From: an uncultured Bacilli bacterium
Lineage (GTDB): Bacteria; Bacillota_I; Bacilli_A; RF39; UBA660
Assembly (NCBI GenBank): GCA_934149245.1
Contig: CAKPER010000002.1
Location: 1 to 64,000 of the forward strand
DNA: 64,000 nucleotides
Direction: 5' to 3'
Positions 8,343-17,327 of this stretch are shown here, piece by piece. The position numbers and the translations under genes were made by a program. The notes under the pieces were generated by a model. That model had not been told where the DNA came from and did no database searches. It worked only from the letters and a program-made list of their open reading frames with translations. Numbering within the stretch: the stretch's first letter is position 1; each line of letters begins with the position of its first letter.

Positions 8343-9341
8343 ATGTCATTTCTTGAAAAAATTATTCCAGCAAAGTTTAAAACAATAACTAAAAATACAA
8401 CTTCTACTACTACTAATACTAGTGTAAATATAAAAAAAATAGAGTCTGATAACAAACCAGAGGTAAATATTGAAGAAATAGACTTAGGATTAGAAAATAG
8501 TTTTATGTTTAATGTTGATGCAGCAAGTGATATTGTTCATTCTAGAAAAGATGGTTTAGATATAAATAGTAGTAAGTTTTTAAGTGATGAAGATAAAGAA
8601 AGTATAAAAAAATTAATTGCTAAGAAAAATCCTGATATGACCTCTAATGGTATTGACGAAGAATTAAATAAATTGATGCAAGCTTGTAGCGATTACTCTG
8701 TAAGTCATGGTTGTGGTGCTTATAGTATCCTAGCTTTACGAAATGCTAAGTCTAACGACAAAGAGACAAAAGAATCATTTTTTGGACATACTCTTTTAAA
8801 TAGCCTAGGTACAGAAAAGTGGTATGAAATAATGGATAGACAACTTAAAAAAAATGGTGGTGGCCCATTAACAACCGACGATATGTCAAAAGTATTAGAT
8901 TATTATGGTTATAGCTACGAAAATTTAGGTCACTATACATCTGAATCTTTTTCCAAAGATGATAAAAGTGGTAACTATCAAAAAATACTAGAACACTTAA
9001 AACAAAATAAACCAGTTGTTTTAATGGTTGGAAGAAAAGATGAAGGACTTGATAGAGGGTATAGCAGAACTACTTTTTCATCTAATGAACAAGATACATC
9101 TAAAGAGTTGGGTAAAAAAGCAAACGTTGACGATACTTGGGCGAAAAGCTTTCATTACATATTATTAGCAGGAGCAGATGATAATAATAAAGTTACAATA
9201 ATAGATTCTAGAAGTTTTGATTATGAAAACTACAAAAATATCAGATATTCAAATTATTCTAAATTAATATCCTACATAGCTTCAAATACGGAATCTACAG
9301 ATCGTTATTCTAAGTATGCTGGTTGTATACTTATTGATTAA
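8343..9341 (+). CDS. Papain-like (C39_2-type) cysteine peptidase-like protein
   Basis: The ATG at 8343 is chosen because AAGGTGGTG lies just before it. The 332-residue product has a Thr/Lys/Asn-rich N-terminus and no clear signal peptide. The nucleophile motif is HGCGAYSILAL (Cys about residue 126), then KPVVLMVG, a histidine in FHYILLAGAD and an acidic residue in VTIIDSR. That Cys-His-Asp order with these strand contexts is typical of the C39_2/papain-like fold. It lies between a GH25 muramidase and a SpoIIP-like hydrolase, so a wall-peptide or secreted-effector substrate is possible. The substrate is unknown. Confidence 0.6.
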   Translation: MSFLEKIIPAKFKTITKNTTSTTTNTSVNIKKIESDNKPEVNIEEIDLGLENSFMFNVDAASDIVHSRKDGLDINSSKFLSDEDKESIKKLIAKKNPDMTSNGIDEELNKLMQACSDYSVSHGCGAYSILALRNAKSNDKETKESFFGHTLLNSLGTEKWYEIMDRQLKKNGGGPLTTDDMSKVLDYYGYSYENLGHYTSESFSKDDKSGNYQKILEHLKQNKPVVLMVGRKDEGLDRGYSRTTFSSNEQDTSKELGKKANVDDTWAKSFHYILLAGADDNNKVTIIDSRSFDYENYKNIRYSNYSKLISYIASNTESTDRYSKYAGCILID

Positions 9342-9358
9342 TATAAGATAATAAAATT

Positions 9359-9385
9359 AAAGAACTTGTTGATGAGTTCTTTTTC
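9359..9385 (+). terminator. Terminator after the C39-like gene
   Basis: AAAGAACT and AGTTCTTT flank an 8-base loop and are followed by TTTTCT. Confidence 0.7.
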
Positions 9386-9433
9386 TCGACATTGTTTTGA
9401 ATAATTAAATATATACTTATATTAGGTGATAAT

Positions 9434-10474
9434 GTGGGGAAGAAGAAAATGAACTTAGTTAAAACTAAGAAAAAATCAAAATACAAATTAAAATATATAA
9501 TATGTTTAGTAATTATTTACTTGTCTTTTTCTTATACTTTTTATAATATGATAAAAGGAAGTAAAGCAGTATCTAATGAGGAATTTATAAATATTTTAGT
9601 ATCTAGTGGTAATGCTAATATATTATCTAAATATAAAACAACTAATATTATAAATGGTACTATGAAATTTCTTCTTAATATAGATTTTACTAATCCTAAA
9701 AGCATTTTAAATAATAGTATTTTAAAATATGGTAGCACTAAAAAGGAGAAAACGGAAGCTACGATATCTATCTCTTATAATGATGATTACAGTGATATGG
9801 ATGAGTTAAAGAAAGTTAGTGATTATATAAAGGATCCTAATCCTAAAGAAATAAAAAAACCTCTTGTTTATTTATATAATACTCATCAATTAGAAAATTA
9901 TAATAATGATAATTTAGAAATATATGGTATAACTCCTAATGTTCAAATGGCTAGCTATTTATTACGAGAAAAACTTGATAGTATGGGGATTTCTACAATA
10001 GTTGAAGATGCTAATATGAGTAATATTTTAGCAAGTAATAATTGGAATTATGCTTATTCTTATCAAGCTAGTGCTAGCTTAATAACAGATAAAAAAAATA
10101 AATATCCAACTTTAAAATATTTTATTGATATTCATCGAGATAGCATTCCCAAATCTGCATCAACTGCTTCCTTAAATAATAAAAACTATGCTAAAATACT
10201 ATTCGTTGTTGGAAAAGACTATAACACTTGGCAAGATAATTATAATTTTTCAAATAAATTAAATGATTTACTTAATACTTACTATTCAGGAATATCCAGA
10301 GGAATTATTACCAAATCAGGAACAGGTGTTAATGGCATATATAACCAAAACCTAAGTCCTAATTGCATTTTAATAGAAGTAGGAGGAAATGAAAATACTA
10401 TTGAAGAAGTTTATAATACTATAGAAGTTTTAGCAGATATTTTAAATAAGTATATATCAGGAGCAGCTAAATGA
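9434..10474 (+). CDS. SpoIIP-like peptidoglycan amidase/endopeptidase
   Basis: A 346-residue protein with an N-terminal membrane anchor (about residues 20-42) and a C-terminal SpoIIP domain. That domain shows LVYLYNTHQLENY (metal-ligand histidine), a polar middle, FIDIHRDSIP and CILIEVGGNENTIEE. In spore formers SpoIIP, with SpoIID and SpoIIM, thins septal peptidoglycan during engulfment; related proteins also act in vegetative division. No SpoIID or SpoIIM gene lies nearby. GTG is the start, five bases after AGGTG. Its last four bases overlap the next gene's ATG. Confidence 0.85.
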   Translation: MGKKKMNLVKTKKKSKYKLKYIICLVIIYLSFSYTFYNMIKGSKAVSNEEFINILVSSGNANILSKYKTTNIINGTMKFLLNIDFTNPKSILNNSILKYGSTKKEKTEATISISYNDDYSDMDELKKVSDYIKDPNPKEIKKPLVYLYNTHQLENYNNDNLEIYGITPNVQMASYLLREKLDSMGISTIVEDANMSNILASNNWNYAYSYQASASLITDKKNKYPTLKYFIDIHRDSIPKSASTASLNNKNYAKILFVVGKDYNTWQDNYNFSNKLNDLLNTYYSGISRGIITKSGTGVNGIYNQNLSPNCILIEVGGNENTIEEVYNTIEVLADILNKYISGAAK

Positions 10475-10791
10475 AAAATAAAAAAATAGCTAAATTATTT
10501 TTATACATAATATTAATATCTTTTATATTTTCCTATTTTATAGAAAAGTCAGGATATTATGAATATAACTTACAAACTAAAAGGAATTTAACGGAAAAAG
10601 AAATTAAAAAATTTGAGCAAGATGTAAGAGAAGGAAAAAAAGTTGATATTAATACTTATTTAAAAGATAGTAGAATAGATTACTCAAATAACTTAACTAA
10701 AAAAACTTCTAATTTTAGTATAAAATTAAATAAATATATAAACGAAGCTATTAGTAATACTTTTAATATTTTTAGTAGGTTAGTAAAATAA
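10471..10791 (+). CDS. Small membrane-anchored protein coupled to the SpoIIP-like gene
   Basis: 106 residues with one N-terminal membrane segment (about 8-24) and a charged exterior part beginning EYNLQTKRNLTEKEIKKFEQ. The ATGA overlap with the upstream gene implies translational coupling, so it probably works with the SpoIIP-like hydrolase. I do not recognise a family. Confidence 0.65.
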   Translation: MKNKKIAKLFLYIILISFIFSYFIEKSGYYEYNLQTKRNLTEKEIKKFEQDVREGKKVDINTYLKDSRIDYSNNLTKKTSNFSIKLNKYINEAISNTFNIFSRLVK

Positions 10792-10866
10792 TAGTAACAA
10801 ATAATATAGTAAATTATTAGATAATATGATATACTTATTAATAATAAGGGAGGATAAGTATATATA

Positions 10867-11472
10867 ATGAACAGAATGTATATAGATAATTCTTTTAATA
10901 CTAATAAGCAAAGTAGTAAAAACTTTAAAAATATTCAGAAAATACTTGATGATCATGCCAAATGGCAGATAAGGGATTTTTCTATTTCTGATATAGAAGC
11001 TACTGTTAATAAAAAATCTAAATTTATAATCTATAAAGATAACAATACTAATAAACTAATAATAGTATCGCAAACAATAGTTGCTTATTTTATAGATAAT
11101 GATACTTTATTTAATAATGTTTACTTACCAGAAATACTAAAAATATACACTAGTTATAATAATGAAGTAGGCGATAATGGCATATGTGATAATGAAGATA
11201 TCTCTTATGGATATGTTAATAATAATTTATACATAATTAATTATAGTAGAGAATTTATTAATTATAATTTATTATATTTGAAGAGTATATCTAATAAACT
11301 TAATTATAGGCTTGAACTTAGTAAAAATTATATGGATGAAGATGAGGACGAAGTTATTGTCTCTCCACCAAAAAACCATAGAAAAATATATAGCTATGGT
11401 TATATAAATATACTTTTTATTTCTTTTGTATTAAGTATTTTAACTATTATTATTTGTCTTGTTAGAAAGTAG
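10867..11472 (+). CDS. Unknown tail-anchored protein
   Basis: 201 residues, mostly soluble with a C-terminal hydrophobic helix (about 178-198) and a short basic tail, giving a tail-anchored topology. An acidic cluster DEDEDE precedes the helix. GGGAGG lies upstream of the ATG. No family recognised. Its position between SpoIIP-like and LCP genes suggests an envelope role. Confidence 0.6.
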   Translation: MNRMYIDNSFNTNKQSSKNFKNIQKILDDHAKWQIRDFSISDIEATVNKKSKFIIYKDNNTNKLIIVSQTIVAYFIDNDTLFNNVYLPEILKIYTSYNNEVGDNGICDNEDISYGYVNNNLYIINYSREFINYNLLYLKSISNKLNYRLELSKNYMDEDEDEVIVSPPKNHRKIYSYGYINILFISFVLSILTIIICLVRK

Positions 11473-11559
11473 GTTTACATAATTATGGGTAATTATGGGA
11501 TGAATATGTGCTTTATGGACAATAATAGTAAAAAATGATAGTATGAAAGTGGTGATGTT

Positions 11560-13587
11560 ATGTCAAGAAAAGTAAAGAAAAAGCCGAAGAAGATATATAA
11601 AGTATTATCTTTTCTGCTTATATTAATATCCATTATCTTTGTTGCTTCACTTATATATTTTAATAGTTTACCAATCTTATATTTAGGAATAATAATTGCT
11701 ATAATAGGAATAATTGATTTATTTCTTGTTATGTTAATGTTACATAGTAGAAAGAAAAAAACAGGAGCATTGTTTTCGATAGTATTTTCTATTATAATGG
11801 CTATTATTAGTTTTTTTGTGTTTAAGACAGCTGGGCTTTTAGGTAATTTAAATTTAAATTATAAAACTTATAATTATTCAGTAGTTGTTTTAAAGGATAG
11901 TAAATATAAAAAAATTAATGATATAAAGGGTAAAAATTTAGGATTTTATGAAACAGAGGGTAAAGAATGTGATAAATCTATTTCAAGATTAGCTAAAAAA
12001 GTTGATACTGATAATAGTGACTATGATGATGTTAGCACTCTAGCTCAAGATCTTTTTGATAAAAAGATGGATGCTATATTAGTTGAAGATACTTATTTAG
12101 ATATTTTAAATGAAAATGGTGTTACTACTAGTAATGATAGTAGTAGTGATACACATTCTTCTAGTTCTAGTGATAGCAGTACAGATACTAAGTCATTCAG
12201 TGATAAAACAAAAGTTATTTATAAATTTAGTATTGTAGTTAAAACTAGTGATATTTCTAAAGACCTAGATGTTACTAAAAAACCATTTAATATATATATC
12301 AGTGGTATAGATACTTATGGTAGTATTTCTTCAGTATCAAGAAGTGATGTTAATATGGTTGTTACAGTTAATCCTAAAACTAAACAAATATTATTAACTT
12401 CCATTCCTCGTGATTATTATGTACATCTTCATGGGAAGAGTGGTTATAATGATAAATTAACTCATGCTGGATTATATGGAGTGGATATGTCTATTAAAAC
12501 TATAGAAGATTTAATGGATATAGAGATAAACTATTATGTAAAAGTTAATTTTACAAGTGTTATAAATATTGTTGATGCAATTGGAGGAGTTGATGTATAT
12601 TCAGATTATGATTTTACTTCTCTAGATGGATATAAATATAGTAAAGGATATAATAGTGTTGATGGAAAAGAAGCTTTATCTTTTGCTAGAGAAAGAAAAT
12701 CCTTTCAAGCGGGAGATAGGCAAAGAGTAAAAGATCAGCAAGCTCTATTAGAGGCTATGTTCAGAAAATGTACTAGCACTTCTATTATAACTAAATATAA
12801 TAGCTTGTTAGATTCAGTTTCAGGAAGTTTTGTTACAAATATGCCTACTGATAGATTAAAAGCTTTAATAAGAATGCAGGTAGCTAAGAAATATAAATGG
12901 ACTATTACTGCTAATAGCCTAGATGGAGCAAATTCGTCTAACTATACTTATTCTTATTCTTCTCAAAAATTATATGTTATGGAACCTATTGAAGATAGTG
13001 TAAATTATGCTCATAAGTTAATAAAATCTGTTGAAGAAGGTGAAAAACTAGACCCAACATTTGATGGAAATGCATCTGATGTACATAAGGTAGCTCAAAG
13101 TTCAGCAGCAAAATCAAGTAGTAGTAGTTCTAGTAGCACATCTAGTTCTAGTAATTATAGTGAAAAGAATAATGAAGGATTAAAGGTTTCTATTCCAAGA
13201 ACAACGGAAACTATTACAGAGGGTGAAAGTTATGTATATTATCCTTACACAGCTACTTATAATGGAAAAGATGTAAGTGACAGTTCAAGTATTTCTTTCA
13301 CTGTAAATGGTAAAGTATTTACCTCATATTATAATTTAATTAGCTATATTAGAGATTTAAGTGCAGGTGAGTATAATATTGTTCATAAAGTATCTTATGG
13401 AGGAGAGAATAAGAGCTTAAATCAAACACTTATAGTAAAAGCAGGTGCTAAAAAGAATAACAGCTCTACTAATAATAGTGAGCAAGGTAATGATAATCAA
13501 AATACAACTTCTACTACAACTAGTGGTGGAAATAATGGTGATAGTGTTGATGAAAATGATATTGATGATGAGGCTTTAACACCTTAA
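11560..13587 (+). CDS. LytR-CpsA-Psr (LCP) family ligase with extended extracellular regions
   Basis: LCP proteins attach teichoic acid or other glycopolymers to peptidoglycan using polyprenyl-phosphate-linked donors. The 675-residue protein has three N-terminal membrane helices (about 12-92), then a periplasmic-binding-like region (about 105-190, SVVVLKDSKYKKINDIKGKN) and a Ser/Asp-rich linker. The LCP domain runs from about 245 to 470, with DVNMVVTVNPKTKQ, SIPRDYYV and FARERKSFQAGDRQRVKDQQ. After a poly-Ser linker comes a beta-rich tail and a low-complexity Thr/Asn end. Length is about twice a minimal LCP protein. Confidence 0.9.
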   Translation: MSRKVKKKPKKIYKVLSFLLILISIIFVASLIYFNSLPILYLGIIIAIIGIIDLFLVMLMLHSRKKKTGALFSIVFSIIMAIISFFVFKTAGLLGNLNLNYKTYNYSVVVLKDSKYKKINDIKGKNLGFYETEGKECDKSISRLAKKVDTDNSDYDDVSTLAQDLFDKKMDAILVEDTYLDILNENGVTTSNDSSSDTHSSSSSDSSTDTKSFSDKTKVIYKFSIVVKTSDISKDLDVTKKPFNIYISGIDTYGSISSVSRSDVNMVVTVNPKTKQILLTSIPRDYYVHLHGKSGYNDKLTHAGLYGVDMSIKTIEDLMDIEINYYVKVNFTSVINIVDAIGGVDVYSDYDFTSLDGYKYSKGYNSVDGKEALSFARERKSFQAGDRQRVKDQQALLEAMFRKCTSTSIITKYNSLLDSVSGSFVTNMPTDRLKALIRMQVAKKYKWTITANSLDGANSSNYTYSYSSQKLYVMEPIEDSVNYAHKLIKSVEEGEKLDPTFDGNASDVHKVAQSSAAKSSSSSSSSTSSSSNYSEKNNEGLKVSIPRTTETITEGESYVYYPYTATYNGKDVSDSSSISFTVNGKVFTSYYNLISYIRDLSAGEYNIVHKVSYGGENKSLNQTLIVKAGAKKNNSSTNNSEQGNDNQNTTSTTTSGGNNGDSVDENDIDDEALTP

Positions 13588-13590
13588 TAA

Positions 13591-13636
13591 AAAAGAAGAT
13601 TATTCATAAAAATATGAATAGTCTTCCTTTTTTTTG
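13591..13636. terminator. Bidirectional terminator between the LCP gene and def
   Basis: GAAGATTATTCATA pairs with TATGAATAGTCTTC around an A-rich loop. It has an A-run on one side and a T-run on the other, so it can stop converging transcripts from both strands. Confidence 0.85.
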
Positions 13637-13640
13637 TTAA

Positions 13641-14189
13641 TTATATTTCTCGCATAATATCTGCATTTTTATATGGATTTTTAGGATCAATATGATCATA
13701 GAACAAAATACCATTTAAATGATCTAACTCGTGTTGAAACGCTATTGATAATTCTTCTCTAGCTCTAATCTTAAATTTTTTTCCATTTACATCATAAGCT
13801 TCAAATGTTGTTCTAGCATATCTTGGAACAATTCCTTCAACATCACGATTAACACTCAAACACCCTTCACCACCAGAAGTATATATCATCTCTTCTGAAT
13901 GAGAGATAAGTTTAGGATTTATTAAAATATAATTTTTAAAAACATTTTCTTTCTCTTCGTAGCACACAACAAAAAATCTTTCATTTATCCCAACTTGAGG
14001 TGCAGCAAGTCCCATACCAGGTCTTAAATCATATTTTTCTGCTTCTTCTTCTATTTGAGATAAATGTAAGTGCTCTAACATATCGTTAATTAATTTTTTT
14101 CTCTCTTTACTCAATGGAAATATACAATCAGCATTCTTAGCTCTTATTCTCTTATCCTTTTCATCTAATATATCTTTAGTTTTAAGCAT
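13641..14189 (-). CDS. def: Peptide deformylase
   Basis: It removes the N-formyl group from nascent proteins. All three active-site motifs are present in 182 residues: GMGLAAPQVG, EGCLSV (metal-ligand Cys) and QHELDHLNG (two metal-ligand His and the catalytic Glu). The insertion after motif 1 and the overall length resemble the longer type 2 Gram-positive form. It is transcribed alone, converging with the LCP gene. Confidence 0.95.
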   Translation of the reverse strand: MLKTKDILDEKDKRIRAKNADCIFPLSKERKKLINDMLEHLHLSQIEEEAEKYDLRPGMGLAAPQVGINERFFVVCYEEKENVFKNYILINPKLISHSEEMIYTSGGEGCLSVNRDVEGIVPRYARTTFEAYDVNGKKFKIRAREELSIAFQHELDHLNGILFYDHIDPKNPYKNADIMREI

Positions 14190-14230
14190 AGTACCACTTC
14201 CTTCTGCGATTAATATAATATCATAAAATT

Positions 14231-14270
14231 AAAAAAAAATAAAGGGAGTTTGATTTGTATCTCCCTTTAC
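14231..14270 (-). terminator. Terminator of the YjcZ-like gene
   Basis: AAAGGGAG and CTCCCTTT form a perfect 8-bp stem directly after the stop on the minus strand, followed by nine T residues. Confidence 0.85.
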
Positions 14271-14271
14271 T

Positions 14272-14457
14272 TTATACAGTTATTCTCGTACCGATTATTA
14301 TTACTAATAATATGAATAGAACTAATATAATTGCAGCTCCATATCCGTAGCCACCACCTGTGTAGCCATAACCATATGCTGGATATCCATAGTTTCCTGT
14401 TCCACTACATCCACAATTATTATAACCGCTACTATAACCGCCACCATAATAATACAT
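14272..14457 (-). CDS. YjcZ-like Gly/Tyr-rich tiny transmembrane protein
   Basis: 61 residues: a Gly/Tyr-rich head (MYYYGGGYSSGYNNCGCSG and onward) and a C-terminal hydrophobic helix, IILVLFILLVIIIG. The helix matches the tiny-TM pattern of the YjcZ/YczN family first described in sporulating Bacilli. Function is not established. A GGAGGTAA site precedes the start. Confidence 0.75.
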   Translation of the reverse strand: MYYYGGGYSSGYNNCGCSGTGNYGYPAYGYGYTGGGYGYGAAIILVLFILLVIIIGTRITV

Positions 14458-14528
14458 AATATTACCTCCTTTACATATCTAATATAGTTTACGCAAAATA
14501 GGATATTTTGACATTGTTTTGCTAACTA

Positions 14529-14557
14529 TTTACAAATAAAGCTCTATTTGATATAAT
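14529..14557 (+). promoter_or_regulatory. Promoter of tRNA-Thr
   Basis: TTTACA and TATAAT with a 17-bp spacer lie 12 bp upstream of the tRNA. Confidence 0.75.
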
Positions 14558-14569
14558 CAGACTAGTTAA

Positions 14570-14643
14570 GCCGAATTAGTTTAGTGGTAGAACGGAAGCA
14601 TGGTAAGCTTCAAAGGGCAGTTCAATTCTGCCATTCGGCACCA
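14570..14643 (+). tRNA. tRNA-Thr (anticodon GGT)
   Basis: A 74-nt cloverleaf with acceptor arms GCCGAAT/ATTCGGC, anticodon stem GAAGC/GCTTC around loop ATGGTAA, T-arm GGCAG-TTCAATT-CTGCC and encoded CCA. The anticodon GGT reads ACC/ACT. Confidence 0.95.
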
Positions 14644-14930
14644 TTAATAAATTATTTCACCGTTTGGAGTATTTTTTTATTTGTAAAAAAAGAATGTCCA
14701 AAAGTGTTGAATGTATTTAATAAATTTTTCTTGTATATTAGGAAATTTCTCAATTAATAATATTTCATAATTACGATAATTGGTAAGTAACAAAAATATG
14801 TAAACACGACAAAAAGAAGGAAATGTTCCTTCTTTCTAAAAATATTTATTTAGTGTTATTGTTCCTTATAAATATAATGATATCCTCTTGTACCAACATA
14901 ATCTATTGGTACTGTTTTTTTTTATTATCT
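14644..14930. other. Intergenic stretch with two hairpins, no gene seen
   Basis: AGAAGGAA/TTCCTTCT at about 14813-14837 has a T-run on the minus strand and could terminate the gene ending at 14931. GTACCAA/TTGGTAC at 14890-14914 is followed by a long T-run on the plus strand and could terminate read-through from tRNA-Thr. I find no supported coding region. Confidence 0.55.
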
Positions 14931-15437
14931 TTAACGCTTACGTCCTTTTTCTTGTTCTTCAGTAAATTGATAAGTGTCATTAAAATCTCTTTCTGAGATA
15001 CCATACATATCATTAATATTTGTAATATTGATATACCCACCAGCTGCGATTTTTATGTTTTCTCCCCACTGATTTAAAATAATATTATCATTTATTTGAA
15101 CAAATATTTGTGGACCACCTTTTGGTTTAAATAGAGTAGGATTTTCAGGATCTATTTCATATTTTTTTCTAAAAACACTATCTTCGATAATCCATTGATT
15201 TACATGGTTGTTATTATCTAACATAATATTTCCATCTTCATCTACTTTAGTTACAATCCATCCTGGTTGGTTAGTATTTTCATCATTTTGTACAGAAGCA
15301 ACTTTTTCTTGAATTTCATGGCCTAAAGAGTCAACACTCCATGAAATAACCTTTTCTCCAACTTGCCCCTGTTTTGCTACAATTCTAGCAAATTTTTCTG
15401 CTTCTTTAGGTATCATTGTACCATTTTTAATTCCCAT
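14931..15437 (-). CDS. Unknown protein with two similar W/Y-rich halves
   Basis: 168 residues from the first available ATG. Two segments, roughly 55-100 (PGWIVTKVDEDGNIM, ending FRKKYE) and 108-160 (GPQIFVQINDNIIL, ending DFNDTY), look like related small beta domains, perhaps of the PGDYG type. That assignment is tentative. The frame is open upstream of the ATG for a further 12 codons (TKVDVHQYVD) without a start codon. No ribosome site precedes the ATG, so the true N-terminus is uncertain. Confidence 0.5.
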   Translation of the reverse strand: MGIKNGTMIPKEAEKFARIVAKQGQVGEKVISWSVDSLGHEIQEKVASVQNDENTNQPGWIVTKVDEDGNIMLDNNNHVNQWIIEDSVFRKKYEIDPENPTLFKPKGGPQIFVQINDNIILNQWGENIKIAAGGYINITNINDMYGISERDFNDTYQFTEEQEKGRKR

Positions 15438-15446
15438 ATCAACATA

Positions 15447-15460
15447 TTGATGTACATCAA
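15447..15460. promoter_or_regulatory. 14-bp perfect palindrome upstream of the unknown gene
   Basis: TTGATGTACATCAA is a perfect inverted repeat about 10 bp upstream of the annotated start at 15437. It may be an operator, or it may be coding if the true start lies further upstream. Confidence 0.4.
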
Positions 15461-15504
15461 CTTTTGTATAATTTTAACATATTTAAAGCAATTTTAAAAT
15501 TGTT

Positions 15505-15533
15505 TTGTACTTTTTTTCTTATAATGATATAAT
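15505..15533 (+). promoter_or_regulatory. Promoter of the membrane protein gene
   Basis: TTGTAC and TATAAT are separated by 17 bp, 30 bp upstream of the GTG start. Confidence 0.65.
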
Positions 15534-15563
15534 TTATTTATATTAGTAGTAAGAGGTGGTAGT

Positions 15564-17249
15564 GTGTTAAAAAACATATATGAAAAAGCTAAGAAATATG
15601 ATTATGTGATTGTGATTTTTATTGTTTCCTGTCTATTGTTATCAACACTCTTCATACATGATAGATTTTGGGGACATGATACTGTATTTCATGCAGCAAA
15701 TATTATAGAACTATCTAAAACAATAGAATTAAATAATATTTTTGGGACTGATATATTAAAAATGCCCGCTAATAGATTTGGCTATGGAACCTATTTATTT
15801 TATCCTAAATTACCACATCTACTAAGTGCATACTTATATAAAATTTTTAAAAATGTATATTTAAGTATGAATATAATCTATTTTATAGTAATGTTTTTAT
15901 CAGGAATAGTAATGTTTTTACTTTCAAATAAAATATTCAATAATAAAAAAGTAGCACTTATCTCTTCTATCATATATTTAACGATTCCATATCATATAAC
16001 AGAAATGTATATTAGAGATGCTTATGCCGAAAATTTTATGTTCTTAGCTAATCCTTTAATATTTTTAGGTTTATATCATTTAAAAGATAATAACAAGAAC
16101 AAATTTTATCTCTTTTTTATACTAGGGTATGTTATAGGACTATATAGTCATCTAGTAAGTATGTTATTTACAACAATATTTGTCTTCATATTTTTATTAT
16201 ATTTCCATAAAGATTATTTAAAAAAAGATAAAATAAAAGCATTATTTATAAGTATAATAATTGTTACAGCACTAGTAAGTCCATTTTTAGTTAAAGTAAT
16301 AGAATATAAGGCTCTAAATATTCATGGGGTATTTTTAGATAGTAGTTTTACTAATAGAAACTTTTTAATAAATAGAACTCTTACCTTAAAATCTTTATTT
16401 ATAAAAGAAAATGTTGATAATGTTTGCTTTAATTTTAATACTATTACTATTATTATGACTATTCTAACTCTTTTGTTATGTTTTAGTAAAAAAGTTAAGT
16501 ATCAAAAAAATAGCTCTATTTTAATATTATTAAGTATTTTAACTATTATACTCTTAACCTCAAAAACATTATGGAAATATATGCCTAGTATATTTTTAAT
16601 GCTTCAATTCTCTTGGAGATTATTAGTATTTTTAGGAATGTTAGTCTCTTTATATGCTCCATTATGTATAACTTATTTAGATAATACTAAAATTAGTAAA
16701 AAAGTAGAGTATATTCTTTATCTTTTAATAATAATTATCTTAATTTATAGTGGATTTAATTCTATCAATTACTATAGCAATTTTAAGTATAGTGAAAGTT
16801 TAGTTATCCAAAACGTTCTTGCTTTAGGATCTCAAAAAGAGTATCTACCATATAATCCTAAAGAAGATTTATATTCCTACAATTATAATAGAGATGAAAA
16901 AATATATTCTTCTAACAAAAAAGTAAAAATAAAAATTACTGAAAATAAATTTCCAAGTATGAAGTTCAAAGTATCTAATCTAGATAAAAAAATAAAGATA
17001 GAATTACCTAGAACATATTATTTAGGATATCATTTACGAGATAATAAGGGTAGAGAAATCTCTTTATATTGTGGTAATAATGGTTTATTAAAAGCCAAAA
17101 TTAAAAGAAATGGTTCCTATACTTTAGTACATACCAGCACCTTAGTAGAAAAAATTAGTAACATAGTAGCAACTTTAACAATAATTATGCTAATTAGTGT
17201 AGAATGCAAGCAAAGATTAATTTGTAAAAACAATAAGAGTTTGGTATAA
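15564..17249 (+). CDS. Multi-spanning membrane protein, GT-C/YfhO-like
   Basis: 561 residues with about 10-12 hydrophobic helices. An early extracytoplasmic loop carries HDTVFHAANIIELS, resembling the acidic HDxxFH-type motif of polyprenyl-phosphate-dependent GT-C glycosyltransferases and 6-pyruvoyl-tetrahydropterin-synthase-related membrane proteins. A second loop contains the YIRDAYAEN segment. The C-terminal extracellular part has beta character, then one last helix. A role in transferring sugars to surface glycopolymers is likely but the substrate is unknown. It starts at GTG after AGAGGTGG. Confidence 0.6.
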   Translation: MLKNIYEKAKKYDYVIVIFIVSCLLLSTLFIHDRFWGHDTVFHAANIIELSKTIELNNIFGTDILKMPANRFGYGTYLFYPKLPHLLSAYLYKIFKNVYLSMNIIYFIVMFLSGIVMFLLSNKIFNNKKVALISSIIYLTIPYHITEMYIRDAYAENFMFLANPLIFLGLYHLKDNNKNKFYLFFILGYVIGLYSHLVSMLFTTIFVFIFLLYFHKDYLKKDKIKALFISIIIVTALVSPFLVKVIEYKALNIHGVFLDSSFTNRNFLINRTLTLKSLFIKENVDNVCFNFNTITIIMTILTLLLCFSKKVKYQKNSSILILLSILTIILLTSKTLWKYMPSIFLMLQFSWRLLVFLGMLVSLYAPLCITYLDNTKISKKVEYILYLLIIIILIYSGFNSINYYSNFKYSESLVIQNVLALGSQKEYLPYNPKEDLYSYNYNRDEKIYSSNKKVKIKITENKFPSMKFKVSNLDKKIKIELPRTYYLGYHLRDNKGREISLYCGNNGLLKAKIKRNGSYTLVHTSTLVEKISNIVATLTIIMLISVECKQRLICKNNKSLV

Positions 17250-17327
17250 TATCACTTGATGAATAAACATTTTAAATATAATTCATTATAAAATATTATA
17301 ATTAAAGATAAAAGTGTAGAGGTTATT

